64,000 nt of DNA from Ectopseudomonas composti (GCF_001567565.1 NZ_LSSW01000028.1:1-64000); one strand, 5' to 3'; positions 30,968 to 41,183 are shown, counted from the stretch's first letter. Notes: generated from the sequence alone by a model not told the origin. Program-made: numbers and translations.

Positions 30968-31135
30968 GGGGGCTTCCGTTCCAGCAAAGCGCCGATTATA
31001 GGCACAGGGCTGGCGTAGCCGCACATCGCCTCAGGAGTGTGAGTGGCTTGGCGAATTCGTCGGGATGGCTCGTCGCTGCCAGTGCGCCTCAGCTATAGTT
31101 GTCGGCTTCTGCGCCCCCTGATTCCGGAGCCCGCA

Positions 31136-34100
31136 ATGCCGAACAAAGGACTGCTTCTGGCCCTCGCACTTACGCTGCCACTGACCCTGCTCAGCGCCTG
31201 CGATTCTTCTGAACCCCCAGCCACGGTGACCCCCGCTGCCCCTGCTGCGCAACAGCCGCAGGCACCCGCGCCTGCGGTCGACCGCGAGGCGCTGGCCAAG
31301 CGCTACGCCGGAAGCGAGCTGGAGGTGGTCGACGTCTCCGAGGTACAGCTCGACGGTGCTAGTGCGCTGTCGGTGACCTTCTCCATTCCGCTGGACCCCG
31401 AGCAGCCCTTCGCCGAGCGCCTGCATCTGGTCGACAGCGTCTCAGGCAAGGTCGATGGCGCCTGGGAGCTGACCGACAACCTCAGCGAACTGCGCCTGCG
31501 TCACCTGGAGCCCAAGCGCAAACTGGTGCTGACCATCGATGCCGGGCTCAAATCGATCAATGGCGGCAAGCTCGCCGCCGAACATGTCAGCCGCTTCGAA
31601 ACCCGTGACCTGCAGGCCAGTGTCGGTTTTGCCAGCCGTGGCTCGCTGCTGCCGACAAGGCTGGCCGAAGGCCTGCCGGTGATCGCCCTGAACGTCGACA
31701 AGGTCAATGTCGAGTTCTTCCGCATCAAGCCCGAGGCGCTGCCGAACTTCCTGTCGCGCTGGGGCCGAGCCAGCAACCTGGATACCTGGGAAGCGCGCGA
31801 GCTGCTGCCGATGGCCGATCTGGTCTACGGCGGCCGCTTCGACCTGAATCCGGCGCGCAATACCCGCGAGACCCTGCTGCTGCCCATCGCCGGCCTGGAG
31901 CCGTTCAAGCAGCCGGGCGTGTACCTGGCGGTGATGCGTGAGGCCGGCAGTTACAGCTATTCACAGCCGGCTACGCTGTTCTCCCTGAGCGATATCGGCC
32001 TGTCCGCGCATCGCTATCGCGACCGTCTCGATGTCTTCACCCAGGCACTGGAAGGTGGCAAGGCGCAGTCCGGCGTGCAGTTGGAGTTGCTCGACGGTGA
32101 CGGCGCGCTGCTCGCCGAAGGCAAGACCGATTCGGCTGGCCATGCGCAGATGCCGCTGCCAGCCAAGGCCCAGGTGCTGCTGGCCAAGCAGAACGAGCAG
32201 ACCAGCCTGCTGCGCCTGAACACGCCAGCGCTGGACCTGGCCGAGTTCGACATCACCGGCCCGAAAGCGCATGCCCTGCAGTTCTTCGTGTTCGGCCCGC
32301 GCGATCTGTATCGCCCTGGCGAGACCGTCCTGCTCAATGGCTTGCTGCGTGATGCCGACGGCAGCCCGGTCAAGGCGCAGCCGGTCAGCGTCGAGGTACG
32401 CCGCCCGGATGAGCAGATCAGCCGCAAGTTCGTCTGGAATGCCGGTGATGATGGCCTCTATCAATACCAGCTGCCGCTGGCCGAAGAGGCGCCGACCGGC
32501 CGCTGGCAGCTGCTGCTCGACCTGGGTGACGGCAACCCGCAGCTCTATGAGTTTCTCGTCGAGGACTTTTTGCCCGAGCGCATGGCTCTGGAACTCAAGG
32601 GCCAGGATCAGCCCTACGCGCCGGGCGACAGCGCCGAATTCGCGGTGACCGGGCGTTACCTGTACGGTGCTCCGGCCGCTGGCAACCGTCTGACCGGGCA
32701 ACTCTACGTGCGCCCGCTGCGCGAAGCCGTGGACAGCCTGCCGGGTTATCAGTTCGGCGACATCACCGAGGCCGAGCTGAGCCAGGATCAGGAACTCGAC
32801 GAACAGAACCTGGACGATGAAGGGCGTGCCGTGTTGCGCCCGGAAAATCGCTGGAGCGACGCCAAGTCGCCGCTGCGCCTGATCTTGCAGGCCAGCCTGC
32901 AGGAGTCCGGCGGCCGCCCGATCACCCGCCGCATCGTTCAGCCGGTATGGCCGGCCGAACGTTTGCCGGGCCTGCGTGGGCTGTTCGACGGCGAAGAAGT
33001 CGATGCCGACAGCCTGGCCGAATTCGAAATCCTCGTGGCCGATGCCGCCGGCAACAAGCTGGCCGCCGACAACCTCAATGTGCGCCTGGTGCGTGAGCGT
33101 CGCGACTATTTCTGGAGCTTCTCCGACGGCGAGGGCTGGCGCCACAACTACAACGAGAAATTCCTCACCCTCAGCGACGAGCCGCTGAAGGTCGCTGCCG
33201 GCGGCACCGCCAAGGTCAGCTTCCCGGTGGAGTGGGGCCCGTATCGGGTCGAGGTGGTGGACAACCAGACCGGCCTGGTCAGCAGCCTGCGCTTCTGGGC
33301 CGGCTACCGCTGGCAGGACAACGCCGATGGTGGTGCGGTGCGCCCGGACCAGGTCAAGCTGGCGCTGGACAAACCTGCCTACGCCGCTGGCGACGTGGCC
33401 AAGATCACCGTCACCCCGCCGGCTGCCGGCAACGGCTACCTGCTGGTCGAGTCCAGCGAGGGGCCGCTGTGGTGGCAGGAAATCAGCGTGCCGGCCGAAG
33501 GCAAGACCTTCGAGCTGCCTATCGACGAAAAATGGGCGCGTCATGACCTGTACCTCAGCGCCCTGGTGATTCGCCCTGGCGAGCGCAAGGCGCAGGTCAC
33601 GCCCAAGCGTGCCGTTGGCCTGCTGCACCTGCCACTGGAGCGCGCTCCACGCAAGTTGGCGGTGAGCCTGCAGGCGCCGGAGAAGATGCGTCCGAAGCAG
33701 CCGCTGAAGGTCAAGGTCAGCGCGCGCAACGCCGATGGCAGCATCCCCGAGACGGTGCATGTGCTGGTCGCAGCGGTCGATGTGGGTATCCTCAACATCA
33801 CCAGCTACGCCACCCCCGATCCGTTCACCACGTTCTTCGGGCGCAAGGCCTATGGCGCCGACCAGCTGGATATTTACGGGCAACTGATCGAAGCGCAGGG
33901 GCGCGTTGCCAGCCTGGCCTTCGGCGGTGACGCCGGCCTCGCCGCCGGCGGCAAACGCCCGGATACCAGCGTGCTGATCGTCGCGCTGCAGAGCGATGCG
34001 CTGAAGCTCGATGACAAGGGCGAAGGCGAAGTCAGCCTGGATATCCCCGACTTCAATGGCGAGCTGCGCCTGATGGCGCAAGCCTGGACCGACGAGCGCT

Positions 34101-36046
34101 TCGGTATGGCCGAGGCCAAGACGGTCGTCGCCGCGCCGCTGATCGCCGAGCTGTCGATGCCGCGCTTCCTCGCCGGTGGTGACGAAACCACCCTGGCGCT
34201 GGACCTGACCAACCTGTCCGGCAGCGAGCAGAAACTCGATGTGCAACTCGACGTCGAGGGGCAACTGCGCCTGCTCGGCAAGGGTGAATCGCCGATCAGC
34301 CTGAAGGACGGCGAGCGCACCACCCTGCGCATCCCGGTACGGGCCGAAGGTGGCCTGGGGCAGGGGCGTATCCATGTCGAGGTACAAGGCCTGGCGCTGC
34401 CGAACGAGTCACTGGGTGACTTCAGCCGCGAGTGGACGCTGGGTATTCGCCCGGCCTACCCGGCGCAACTGCAGCACTTCCGTGCGGTACTGGGAGAGGG
34501 CGAGCCATGGAGCATGCCGGCTGGCACCCTCAATCAGTTCGAACCGGCCGGGCTGGAGGCCGTGCTGGCGCTGTCGAGCCGGCCGCCGCTCAACCTCGGT
34601 GAGCAGATTCGTGCACTCAAGGCATACCCCTACGGCTGCCTGGAGCAGACCACCAGTGGCCTGTACCCGTCACTTTACGCCGACGCTGCGAGCCTCAAGC
34701 GTCTCGGCCTGGAAGGCGAGCCGGACGAACAGCGGCGCAAGAGCATCGAGCTGGGTATCGAGCGGCTGCTCGGCATGCAGCGCCACAATGGTGGCTTCGG
34801 CCTGTGGAGCGCCGAGAGCGAAGAGGAGTATTGGCTCACTGCCTATGTCACCGACTTCCTCCTGCGTGCCCGCGAGCAAGGTTTCGGGGTGCCGCAGGAA
34901 GCCTTGAAGAAGGCCACCGACCGCCTGCTGCGCTACCTGCAGCAGAGCAGCCTGATCGAAGCCAGCTACAGCCAGGACTTCGCCCACACCCGCTTCGCCG
35001 TGCAGGCCTACGCAGGCTATGTGCTGGCGCGCAGCCAGCAGGCGCCGCTGGGTGCGCTGCGCAGTCTGTTCGACCGTCGCAACGACGCCCGCTCCGGCCT
35101 GCCCCTGGTCCAACTGGCTGCTGCGCTGAAACTGATGGGCGATGCGCCGCGTGCCGAGCAGGCGCTGAATCAGGGCTTGATCCAACAGCGTGATGCTGAG
35201 CGCTGGATGGCCGATTACGGCAGTCCGCTGCGTGACCAGGCGCTGATCCTCGCCCTGCTGGAGGAGCACGACCTGGCTGCCGGCCAGCGCGAAAAGCGGC
35301 TGTTCAACCTGGCGGATGAGCTGGCTGGCCAGCGCTGGCTGTCGACTCAGGAACGCAACTCGCTGTTCCTCGCTGGTCGCGGCATTCTCGGCAAACCCGA
35401 GCAGGCCTGGAGCGCCAAACTGGCCAGCGGCACCTTCCAGTTCGACCTGAGCAACCAGCAGCCCGGCATCAAGCTGGAGCGTGCGGAGCTGGCAGAGCCG
35501 CTGAGCGTGAGCAACGCTGGCAGCGCCACCCTGTATCAGCAGCTGACCCTGTCCGGTTACCCGAGCCAGGCGCCGCGCGCCGGTGGTGAGAACCTCAGCA
35601 TCGAGCGCGAGTACCTCGGCATGGATGGCCGTCCGCTGGATCTGCAGCGCCTGGACAGCGGCGAACTGGTACTGGTGCACCTGGCCGTGCGCGCCAAGCA
35701 GCGCGTGCCGGATGCCCTGGTGGTCGACCTGCTGCCGGCCGGTCTGGAGCTGGAAAACCAGAACCTGGCGCAAAGCGCGGCGAGCCTCGATGACGCCGGC
35801 AGCAACGTCAAGGAATGGCGCCGCTCCATGCAGAACGCGCGGATCAAGCACCAGGAATACCGCGGTGATCGCTACGTGGCGGCGGTAGACGTGGAAGGCT
35901 ACGGCACCACCCATCTGCTTTATCTGGCCCGTGCGGTGACGCCTGGCAGCTACCGCGTACCGCCACCGCAGGTGGAGTCCATGTACCGGCCTAGCTGGCA
36001 GGCGCTGGGTAGTGCGCCGTCTTCGCTGGTGGTTAGGGGGCGTTAA
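31136..36046 (+). CDS. yfhM: Bacterial alpha-2-macroglobulin lipoprotein, YfhM type
   Basis: A 1636-residue periplasmic protease trap. The signal peptide ends in lipobox LSAC with Cys22, and Asp23 at +2 suggests retention on the inner membrane (E. coli rule). MG-type beta domains fill the first two thirds (e.g. ALQFFVFGPRDLYRPGETV), followed by the alpha-2-macroglobulin domain and the thioester domain. The thioester motif is intact: GCLEQ, with Cys1168. Known members pair with PbpC and are thought to protect the cell when peptidoglycan is breached. Here the partner pbpC follows, but a RAYT unit separates them. The ATG at 31136 (MPNKGLLL) has a CGGAG upstream. Confidence 0.95.
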   Translation: MPNKGLLLALALTLPLTLLSACDSSEPPATVTPAAPAAQQPQAPAPAVDREALAKRYAGSELEVVDVSEVQLDGASALSVTFSIPLDPEQPFAERLHLVDSVSGKVDGAWELTDNLSELRLRHLEPKRKLVLTIDAGLKSINGGKLAAEHVSRFETRDLQASVGFASRGSLLPTRLAEGLPVIALNVDKVNVEFFRIKPEALPNFLSRWGRASNLDTWEARELLPMADLVYGGRFDLNPARNTRETLLLPIAGLEPFKQPGVYLAVMREAGSYSYSQPATLFSLSDIGLSAHRYRDRLDVFTQALEGGKAQSGVQLELLDGDGALLAEGKTDSAGHAQMPLPAKAQVLLAKQNEQTSLLRLNTPALDLAEFDITGPKAHALQFFVFGPRDLYRPGETVLLNGLLRDADGSPVKAQPVSVEVRRPDEQISRKFVWNAGDDGLYQYQLPLAEEAPTGRWQLLLDLGDGNPQLYEFLVEDFLPERMALELKGQDQPYAPGDSAEFAVTGRYLYGAPAAGNRLTGQLYVRPLREAVDSLPGYQFGDITEAELSQDQELDEQNLDDEGRAVLRPENRWSDAKSPLRLILQASLQESGGRPITRRIVQPVWPAERLPGLRGLFDGEEVDADSLAEFEILVADAAGNKLAADNLNVRLVRERRDYFWSFSDGEGWRHNYNEKFLTLSDEPLKVAAGGTAKVSFPVEWGPYRVEVVDNQTGLVSSLRFWAGYRWQDNADGGAVRPDQVKLALDKPAYAAGDVAKITVTPPAAGNGYLLVESSEGPLWWQEISVPAEGKTFELPIDEKWARHDLYLSALVIRPGERKAQVTPKRAVGLLHLPLERAPRKLAVSLQAPEKMRPKQPLKVKVSARNADGSIPETVHVLVAAVDVGILNITSYATPDPFTTFFGRKAYGADQLDIYGQLIEAQGRVASLAFGGDAGLAAGGKRPDTSVLIVALQSDALKLDDKGEGEVSLDIPDFNGELRLMAQAWTDERFGMAEAKTVVAAPLIAELSMPRFLAGGDETTLALDLTNLSGSEQKLDVQLDVEGQLRLLGKGESPISLKDGERTTLRIPVRAEGGLGQGRIHVEVQGLALPNESLGDFSREWTLGIRPAYPAQLQHFRAVLGEGEPWSMPAGTLNQFEPAGLEAVLALSSRPPLNLGEQIRALKAYPYGCLEQTTSGLYPSLYADAASLKRLGLEGEPDEQRRKSIELGIERLLGMQRHNGGFGLWSAESEEEYWLTAYVTDFLLRAREQGFGVPQEALKKATDRLLRYLQQSSLIEASYSQDFAHTRFAVQAYAGYVLARSQQAPLGALRSLFDRRNDARSGLPLVQLAAALKLMGDAPRAEQALNQGLIQQRDAERWMADYGSPLRDQALILALLEEHDLAAGQREKRLFNLADELAGQRWLSTQERNSLFLAGRGILGKPEQAWSAKLASGTFQFDLSNQQPGIKLERAELAEPLSVSNAGSATLYQQLTLSGYPSQAPRAGGENLSIEREYLGMDGRPLDLQRLDSGELVLVHLAVRAKQRVPDALVVDLLPAGLELENQNLAQSAASLDDAGSNVKEWRRSMQNARIKHQEYRGDRYVAAVDVEGYGTTHLLYLARAVTPGSYRVPPPQVESMYRPSWQALGSAPSSLVVRGR

Positions 36047-36052
36047 GAGCAG

Positions 36053-36103
36053 CCCCGGACTGCATCCGGGCTACAGATCGCGTAGCCCGGATGCAATCCG
36101 GGG
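36053..36103. repeat. Outward-facing REP pair before the RAYT gene
   Basis: A minus-strand copy at 36053-36074 and a plus-strand copy at 36082-36103 of REP family 1, seven bases apart. The first starts six bases after the yfhM stop. The pair lies 26 bases before the RAYT start and is probably recognised by that enzyme. Confidence 0.88.
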
Positions 36104-36128
36104 ATTTTCGAGCACAAGGAGGTGCCGA

Positions 36129-36653
36129 ATGGTGAAATACCGCAGAGCCAAGGTAGCCGGCGGCTGTTACTTCTTGACGCTGACCCTGCAAGACAGACGT
36201 AGTGATCTGCTGTTCAAAGGCGCGGCGCTTTTACGTCGATGTTTGCAGGATACGCAGGTTCGATTGCCTTTTCGCGTACCTGCGTTGGTGGTGCTGCCAG
36301 ACCACCTGCACATGCTTATGTTGCTACCACCTGATGACGCCGATTTCTCTGCGCGAATCCGTATGCTCAAGGCCTCGTTCGTGGGAGCGCTACGCCAGCA
36401 GGTTGGCAGCGAAGTGCGTACCAACGCCAAAGGTGAGGCTAACATCTGGCAGCGACGATTCTGGGAGCATCTGATTCGTGATGAGCAGGATTACCGCAAT
36501 CATCTGGATTACATTCATATCAACCCGGTCAAGCACGGCCTGGTCGCGCGTGCGCAGGATTGGCCGTTTTCCAGCTTTCATCACTATGTGCGTCGAGGGT
36601 TGCTTCCGGTTGATTGGGCGGGCGCTGCCGAGATCGCAGATGCCGGTGAGTGA
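36129..36653 (+). CDS. REP-associated tyrosine transposase (RAYT)
   Basis: A 174-residue member of the single-copy Y1/HUH transposase-like family (IS200/IS605 relatives) that cuts and joins REP sequences. The HUH motif is His59-Leu-His61 in LPDHLHMLMLLP, and the catalytic Tyr128 is in DYIHINPVKHG; both are intact. It has a strong AAGGAGGTG ribosome site before the ATG at 36129. REP pairs flank it on both sides, the standard RAYT setting. In family members such proteins are usually vertically inherited rather than mobile. It splits the yfhM-pbpC pair. Confidence 0.93.
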   Translation: MVKYRRAKVAGGCYFLTLTLQDRRSDLLFKGAALLRRCLQDTQVRLPFRVPALVVLPDHLHMLMLLPPDDADFSARIRMLKASFVGALRQQVGSEVRTNAKGEANIWQRRFWEHLIRDEQDYRNHLDYIHINPVKHGLVARAQDWPFSSFHHYVRRGLLPVDWAGAAEIADAGE

Positions 36654-36659
36654 GGAATT

Positions 36660-36713
36660 CCCCGGATTGCATCCGGGCTACAGGTCCTGCGTAGCCCGGA
36701 TGCAATCCAGGGG
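36660..36713. repeat. Outward-facing REP pair after the RAYT gene
   Basis: A minus-strand copy at 36660-36681 and a plus-strand copy at 36691-36713 of REP family 1, nine bases apart. The second copy has one extra base (ATCCAGGGG). It ends 12 bases before the pbpC start and covers the region where a ribosome site would be expected. Confidence 0.88.
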
Positions 36714-36725
36714 CTTGTTCTGACC

Positions 36726-39050
36726 ATGCGATTTAACCGCTTACGTCGTTGGCTTATCGTCGCCTGCGTACCGCTTGCCCTGCTCTGGCTAGCCGACCGC
36801 CTCTTCCCACTGCCGCTGCCCGAGGACGACCTGGCTCGCGTGGTGCTGGCCGAGGACGGTACGCCGCTGTGGCGTTTCGCTGATCGTGACGGTGTCTGGC
36901 GCTACCCGGTGACCCCCGAAGAGGTTTCGCCCTATTACCTGGAAGCGCTGCTGACCTACGAGGATCGCTGGTTCCGCCAGCACCCCGGGGTCAACCCGCT
37001 GTCGCTGGCCCGTGCCGCCTGGCAAAACCTTAGCGGTGGGCGCGTGGTGTCCGGCGGCAGTACGCTGTCGATGCAGGTGGCGCGTCTGCTCGATCCGCAT
37101 GGGCGTGACCTGCCCGGCAAGCTCAAGCAGCTGTGGCGCACCGCGCAGCTGGAGTGGCATCTGTCCAAGGACGAAATTCTCACCCTGTACCTCAACCGTG
37201 CGCCCTTCGGGGGCACTCTGCAGGGCGTGGCAGCCGCCAGCTGGAGTTATCTGGGCAAGCCGCCGAGCCAGCTGACCCGTGCCGATGCCGCGCTGCTCGC
37301 GGTGCTGCCGCAGGCGCCCAGCCGCTTGCGTCCGGACCGTCATCCCGAGCGCGCCCAGGCCGCGCGCGACAAGGTGCTGCGTCGCCTGGGGGAATTTCAG
37401 GTGTGGCCGCAGGCCCAGGTGGACGAGGCGCTGGAGGAGCCGGTGTTTCTCGCTCCGCGCCGTGAGCCAAGCCTGGCGCCGTTGTTGGCGCGCCGTCTGA
37501 ACCGCCCCGGCAGTCCGCCACTGATCCGCACCACTCTCGATGCCGGTTTGCAGCAGCGCCTGGAAGACTTGCTGCTGGGCTGGCGGGCACGCCTGCCGGA
37601 GCGCACCTCGGCGGCAATCCTGGTGGTCGAGCACCCGAGCATGGCCGTGCGAGCCTACCTCGGCTCGGTGGATATCGCCGACACCGCGCGCTTCGGGCAT
37701 GTCGACATGGTGCGCGCCCTGCGTTCGCCCGGCTCGACGCTCAAGCCCTTCCTCTACGGCATGGCCCTGGATGCCGGGCTGATCCATTCCGAATCGCTGC
37801 TGCAGGACGTGCCACGGCACTACGGCGATTACCGTCCCGGCAATTTCGCCGCCGGCTTCATCGGCCCGGTGTCGGCCAGCGAGGCGCTGGCCACTTCGCT
37901 GAACCTGCCTGCCGTGCAACTGCTCGAGGCCTACGGGCCGAAGCGCTTTGCCGGTGAACTGCGCAGTGCCGGTGTGCCGATTCGCCTGCCGGCGCTGGCC
38001 GAGCCGAACCTGGCGCTGATTCTGGGCGGCGGCGGCTCGCGTCTGGAATCGCTGGTAGCGGGCTACAGCGTATTCGCGCGCGGCGGCATGGCGGCCAAGC
38101 CGCGCCTGCGGCCGAGTGATGAGCTGCGCGAGCGGCGCCTGCTGTCGCCCGGTTCGGCGTGGATCATCAGGCGCATCCTCAGCGGTCAGGCGCGCCCTGA
38201 TCGTGACCCACGCGCCTACCTGGCGCAGCGTCCGACCCTGGCCTGGAAGACCGGCACCAGCTACGGCTTTCGTGATGCCTGGGCCATCGGCGTCGGCCCG
38301 CGTCACCTGATCGGTATCTGGATCGGTCGCCCGGACGGCACTCCGGTGCCCGGCCAGTTCGGCCTGGCGTCGGCCGCGCCGCTGTTGCTGCAGGTGCATG
38401 ATCTGCTGGTCAATCGCGACAGTCAGCGCGGTATCGCTGTGCCGGCCGATCCGCAGCCGCCCGAGGTGGGCGTGGCCGCCATCTGTTGGCCTTTGGGGCA
38501 GCCGATGAGCAAGGATGATCCCAACTGCCGGCGCCTGCGCTTCGCCTGGACGCTCGAAGGCACCACGCCGCCCACGCTGCTGGCGGCTGATCAGCCGTTG
38601 GGTAGCGGCTTGCGCGAGCGTTATTGGGTCAATGGCGAAGGGCGCCGCGTCGGCCCGGACTGTGTCGGTGCCGAAGTGCGCGAGCTGGCGTTGTGGCCGG
38701 CGCCGCTGGAGCCCTGGCTGCCCCGTCGAGAGCAGCGTGCTGCGCGTTTGCCGAGCATCGATCCACGCTGCCCGCCACCGCGCAGCAGTCAGGTGGCACC
38801 GCTGTCCATCGTCGGTGTACGCGACGGTGATCGCCTGCGCCGCCCGCAAGGCAATCATGAACCGCTACGGCTGAGTCTTTCGGCCCTGGGCGGCAGCGGT
38901 CGGCGCTGGTGGTTTCTCGATGGCCAGCCTTTGGGCGAGAGTGCGCTGGATGCTCCCTTCACCCAGGCGTTCGACAGCGGCAGGCATCAACTGAGCGTGC
39001 TCGATGAAGGTGGGCAGACCGCTCGTCTGGAATTCAGCGTAGGGCCCTGA
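36726..39050 (+). CDS. pbpC: Penicillin-binding protein 1C
   Basis: A 774-residue bifunctional peptidoglycan synthase. It has an N-terminal membrane anchor (about 8-25), a GT51 glycosyltransferase domain with catalytic Glu79 (YEDRWFRQHPGVNP), a transpeptidase domain with Ser337-x-x-Lys340 (SPGSTLKP) and Lys508-Thr-Gly510 (WKTGTSYGFRDAW), and a C-terminal BiPBP_C domain. It usually works with the adjacent alpha-2-macroglobulin. The ATG at 36726 lacks a clear Shine-Dalgarno because REP sequence lies immediately upstream. Confidence 0.96.
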   Translation: MRFNRLRRWLIVACVPLALLWLADRLFPLPLPEDDLARVVLAEDGTPLWRFADRDGVWRYPVTPEEVSPYYLEALLTYEDRWFRQHPGVNPLSLARAAWQNLSGGRVVSGGSTLSMQVARLLDPHGRDLPGKLKQLWRTAQLEWHLSKDEILTLYLNRAPFGGTLQGVAAASWSYLGKPPSQLTRADAALLAVLPQAPSRLRPDRHPERAQAARDKVLRRLGEFQVWPQAQVDEALEEPVFLAPRREPSLAPLLARRLNRPGSPPLIRTTLDAGLQQRLEDLLLGWRARLPERTSAAILVVEHPSMAVRAYLGSVDIADTARFGHVDMVRALRSPGSTLKPFLYGMALDAGLIHSESLLQDVPRHYGDYRPGNFAAGFIGPVSASEALATSLNLPAVQLLEAYGPKRFAGELRSAGVPIRLPALAEPNLALILGGGGSRLESLVAGYSVFARGGMAAKPRLRPSDELRERRLLSPGSAWIIRRILSGQARPDRDPRAYLAQRPTLAWKTGTSYGFRDAWAIGVGPRHLIGIWIGRPDGTPVPGQFGLASAAPLLLQVHDLLVNRDSQRGIAVPADPQPPEVGVAAICWPLGQPMSKDDPNCRRLRFAWTLEGTTPPTLLAADQPLGSGLRERYWVNGEGRRVGPDCVGAEVRELALWPAPLEPWLPRREQRAARLPSIDPRCPPPRSSQVAPLSIVGVRDGDRLRRPQGNHEPLRLSLSALGGSGRRWWFLDGQPLGESALDAPFTQAFDSGRHQLSVLDEGGQTARLEFSVGP

Positions 39051-39135
39051 GGCCACTCGCTCATCCATCTGCAAGCCGCGGCCGCTCTGGCCTGAGCGCA
39101 TGAGCATGGCTGCGAATATTCCTCGCTGCAGGGAA

Positions 39136-39162
39136 TAAAGCTTGGCCCTGAATCGCCGATAT
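39136..39162 (+). promoter_or_regulatory. FliA (sigma-28) promoter
   Basis: TAAAGCTT, an 11-base spacer, then GCCGATAT matches the flagellar sigma-28 consensus (TAAAGTTT-N11-GCCGATAA) at 14 of 16 positions. It lies 89 bases before the chemoreceptor start, in the right orientation. This places the receptor in the late flagellar regulon. Confidence 0.85.
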
Positions 39163-39251
39163 GAAATCTGGCGGTAACAGATTTGCAATTTGTGTACATT
39201 TTTGTATCCAATTGCCTGGCCAATTTTAAACCTCCAGCGGGAGAAGCCCCC

Positions 39252-41183
39252 ATGCGCCTCTGGCAACGCAGTATTCAGTGGCAATTGATCCTCAGCATGG
39301 GTGCAGCCCTGCTGGCCAGCATTCTGATCGTCGTCGGTATCTACTCGGCGGTGGTCAATCGCCTGACCGAGCGTTACCTGATCGAGGAAGCGCTGCCGGC
39401 GCGCGTGCTGGCGATTCGTAACGATCTGGAACGGGTGCTGACTGCGCCCATCACCGCTAACGCCTCGATTGCCGAGAACAGCCTGGTGCAGGACTGGTTG
39501 GCTGCCGGCGAGGATGCTTCCCGGCGTGACGAGTTCGCGCGCTATCTGGAAGGCGTGCGCGCTCAGCAGAACGCCATGACCACCTCCATCGTCGCCCTGG
39601 CCAGCGGCAACTACACCACCGGCGAAGGGCTGATGCGCACCCTCGACCGCAGCCAGGCAGAAAACCAGTGGTTCTATCGGCTGGTCGACAGCGACCGCGA
39701 CCGGGTGCTGGAAATCGACATCGACAAGACCACCCGGCTACCCACGCTGTTCATCAACCAACGGATCAAGCAGGGCGGCAAGACCCTCGGTGTGGCCGGG
39801 CTCGGCTACAGCCTGGCGGATATGTCGAAGATGATCAGCGAGTTCCGTTTCGGCGAGCGCGGCCAGGTATTTCTTATCGACAGCCAGGGCAACGTCAAGG
39901 TCCATCCGCGCTCGGAACTGAGCGGCAGCGGCAAGCTCGCCGAACTCTTTGGCGCCGACGCCAGCCGCCAGGTGCTTTCGGGCGACAGCCGGGCGGTGCG
40001 CTTCGAGCGCAACGGCGAAACCTTTCTCGCGGTGGCGCAGAAGTTCGCCAGCATCGACTGGTTGTTGGTCAGCGAAGTACCCGAGGCCGAAGTCTACGCC
40101 GAGGCGCGCCAGGCGCTGCTGATGACCAGCCTGATCGGCGTCGCGGTGGCGCTGTTGTTCCTCGGCCTGGTGGTGCTGCTGGCGCGTGGGTTGGTGCGGC
40201 CGATTCGTCAGGTGACCCAGGCACTGGTGGAAATCGGTGGCGGCGGTGGTGACCTGACGCGGCGCCTGGATGAGTCGCGAGCCGACGAGTTGGGCGACCT
40301 GGCGCGGGGTTTCAACCGTTTTCTCGGCAGTCAGCGCGAGCTGATCGGCGATGTATTGGCCACCAGCGAGCGTCTGCGCACGGCGGTCAGCCAGGTGGCG
40401 CAGGTGGTGGAGAACACCGCAGGCCGTGCTGTTCAGCAGCAGGAAATGACCGATATGGTGGCCACTGCCGTGCACGAGATGGGCCTGACCGTTCAGGAGA
40501 TCGCACGCAACGCCAGCAATGCAGCGCAGTCATCGCACAGCGCGCGTGATGAGGCGCAGACGGCGCGTCAGGTGGTGGGCCAGTCCATCGCCCATATCGA
40601 GCAGATGTCTGCCGACATTGGCAGTGCGGCGGGCGCGGTAAGCGAGCTGGCCGAGCAGGTCGCGTCCATCGATCAGGTGCTGGCGGTGATTCGTGGTATC
40701 TCCGAGCAGACCAATCTGCTGGCACTGAATGCCGCCATCGAGGCTGCACGCGCTGGGGAAATGGGCCGCGGATTTGCCGTGGTCGCCGATGAGGTGCGCA
40801 CCCTGGCCAGTCGTACCCAGGCGTCGACCGACGAGATCCAGCAGATGATTCAACGCCTCAAGCAGGGCGCGGAAACGGCCGTCAGCTCCATGCATGCCGG
40901 CCAGTCGGCTACCGGTACCGGCGTCGAGTCCAGCCAGCGTACCGGGCAGTCGCTCGGCGCCATCACCGAGCAGGTCGAGCGCATCAGTGACATGAACACC
41001 CAGGTGGCTGCAGCGACCGAAGAGCAGAGTTCGGTCACCGAGGAGATCAACCGCAACGTGCAGGGCATCGCCGATCTGGCCCACGCCACCGCCGGCGAGG
41101 TGCGCGCCTGCCGTGAGGATTGCCAGACGCTCAGCCGCCTGGCCGATGACCTGACCGGGCAGATGGGCAAGTTCCGTCTCTAG
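39252..41183 (+). CDS. Methyl-accepting chemotaxis protein with dCache sensor
   Basis: A 643-residue chemoreceptor. First membrane helix about 12-32, then a periplasmic double-Cache sensor (about 35-285; membrane-distal strand signature [20 protein letters not shown]), second helix ([23 protein letters not shown]), HAMP (about 310-365) and a signalling domain with the tip [32 protein letters not shown]. No C-terminal CheR-binding pentapeptide. dCache sensors of this kind often bind amino acids, but the ligand is not predictable here. The ATG at 39252 gives a normal N-terminus; expression is probably FliA-driven. Confidence 0.92.
   Translation: MRLWQRSIQWQLILSMGAALLASILIVVGIYSAVVNRLTERYLIEEALPARVLAIRNDLERVLTAPITANASIAENSLVQDWLAAGEDASRRDEFARYLEGVRAQQNAMTTSIVALASGNYTTGEGLMRTLDRSQAENQWFYRLVDSDRDRVLEIDIDKTTRLPTLFINQRIKQGGKTLGVAGLGYSLADMSKMISEFRFGERGQVFLIDSQGNVKVHPRSELSGSGKLAELFGADASRQVLSGDSRAVRFERNGETFLAVAQKFASIDWLLVSEVPEAEVYAEARQALLMTSLIGVAVALLFLGLVVLLARGLVRPIRQVTQALVEIGGGGGDLTRRLDESRADELGDLARGFNRFLGSQRELIGDVLATSERLRTAVSQVAQVVENTAGRAVQQQEMTDMVATAVHEMGLTVQEIARNASNAAQSSHSARDEAQTARQVVGQSIAHIEQMSADIGSAAGAVSELAEQVASIDQVLAVIRGISEQTNLLALNAAIEAARAGEMGRGFAVVADEVRTLASRTQASTDEIQQMIQRLKQGAETAVSSMHAGQSATGTGVESSQRTGQSLGAITEQVERISDMNTQVAAATEEQSSVTEEINRNVQGIADLAHATAGEVRACREDCQTLSRLADDLTGQMGKFRL

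Noticed and set aside
31961-34387. Long open frame on the minus strand opposite yfhM
   Set aside because: Shadow frame of a GC-rich gene; Gln/Arg/Ala-rich translation without domains, while the plus-strand frame encodes a clear alpha-2-macroglobulin.
36053-36713. Insertion sequence ends around the RAYT gene
   Set aside because: No target-site duplication or IS-type terminal repeats are visible; the flanking palindromes are REP sequences.
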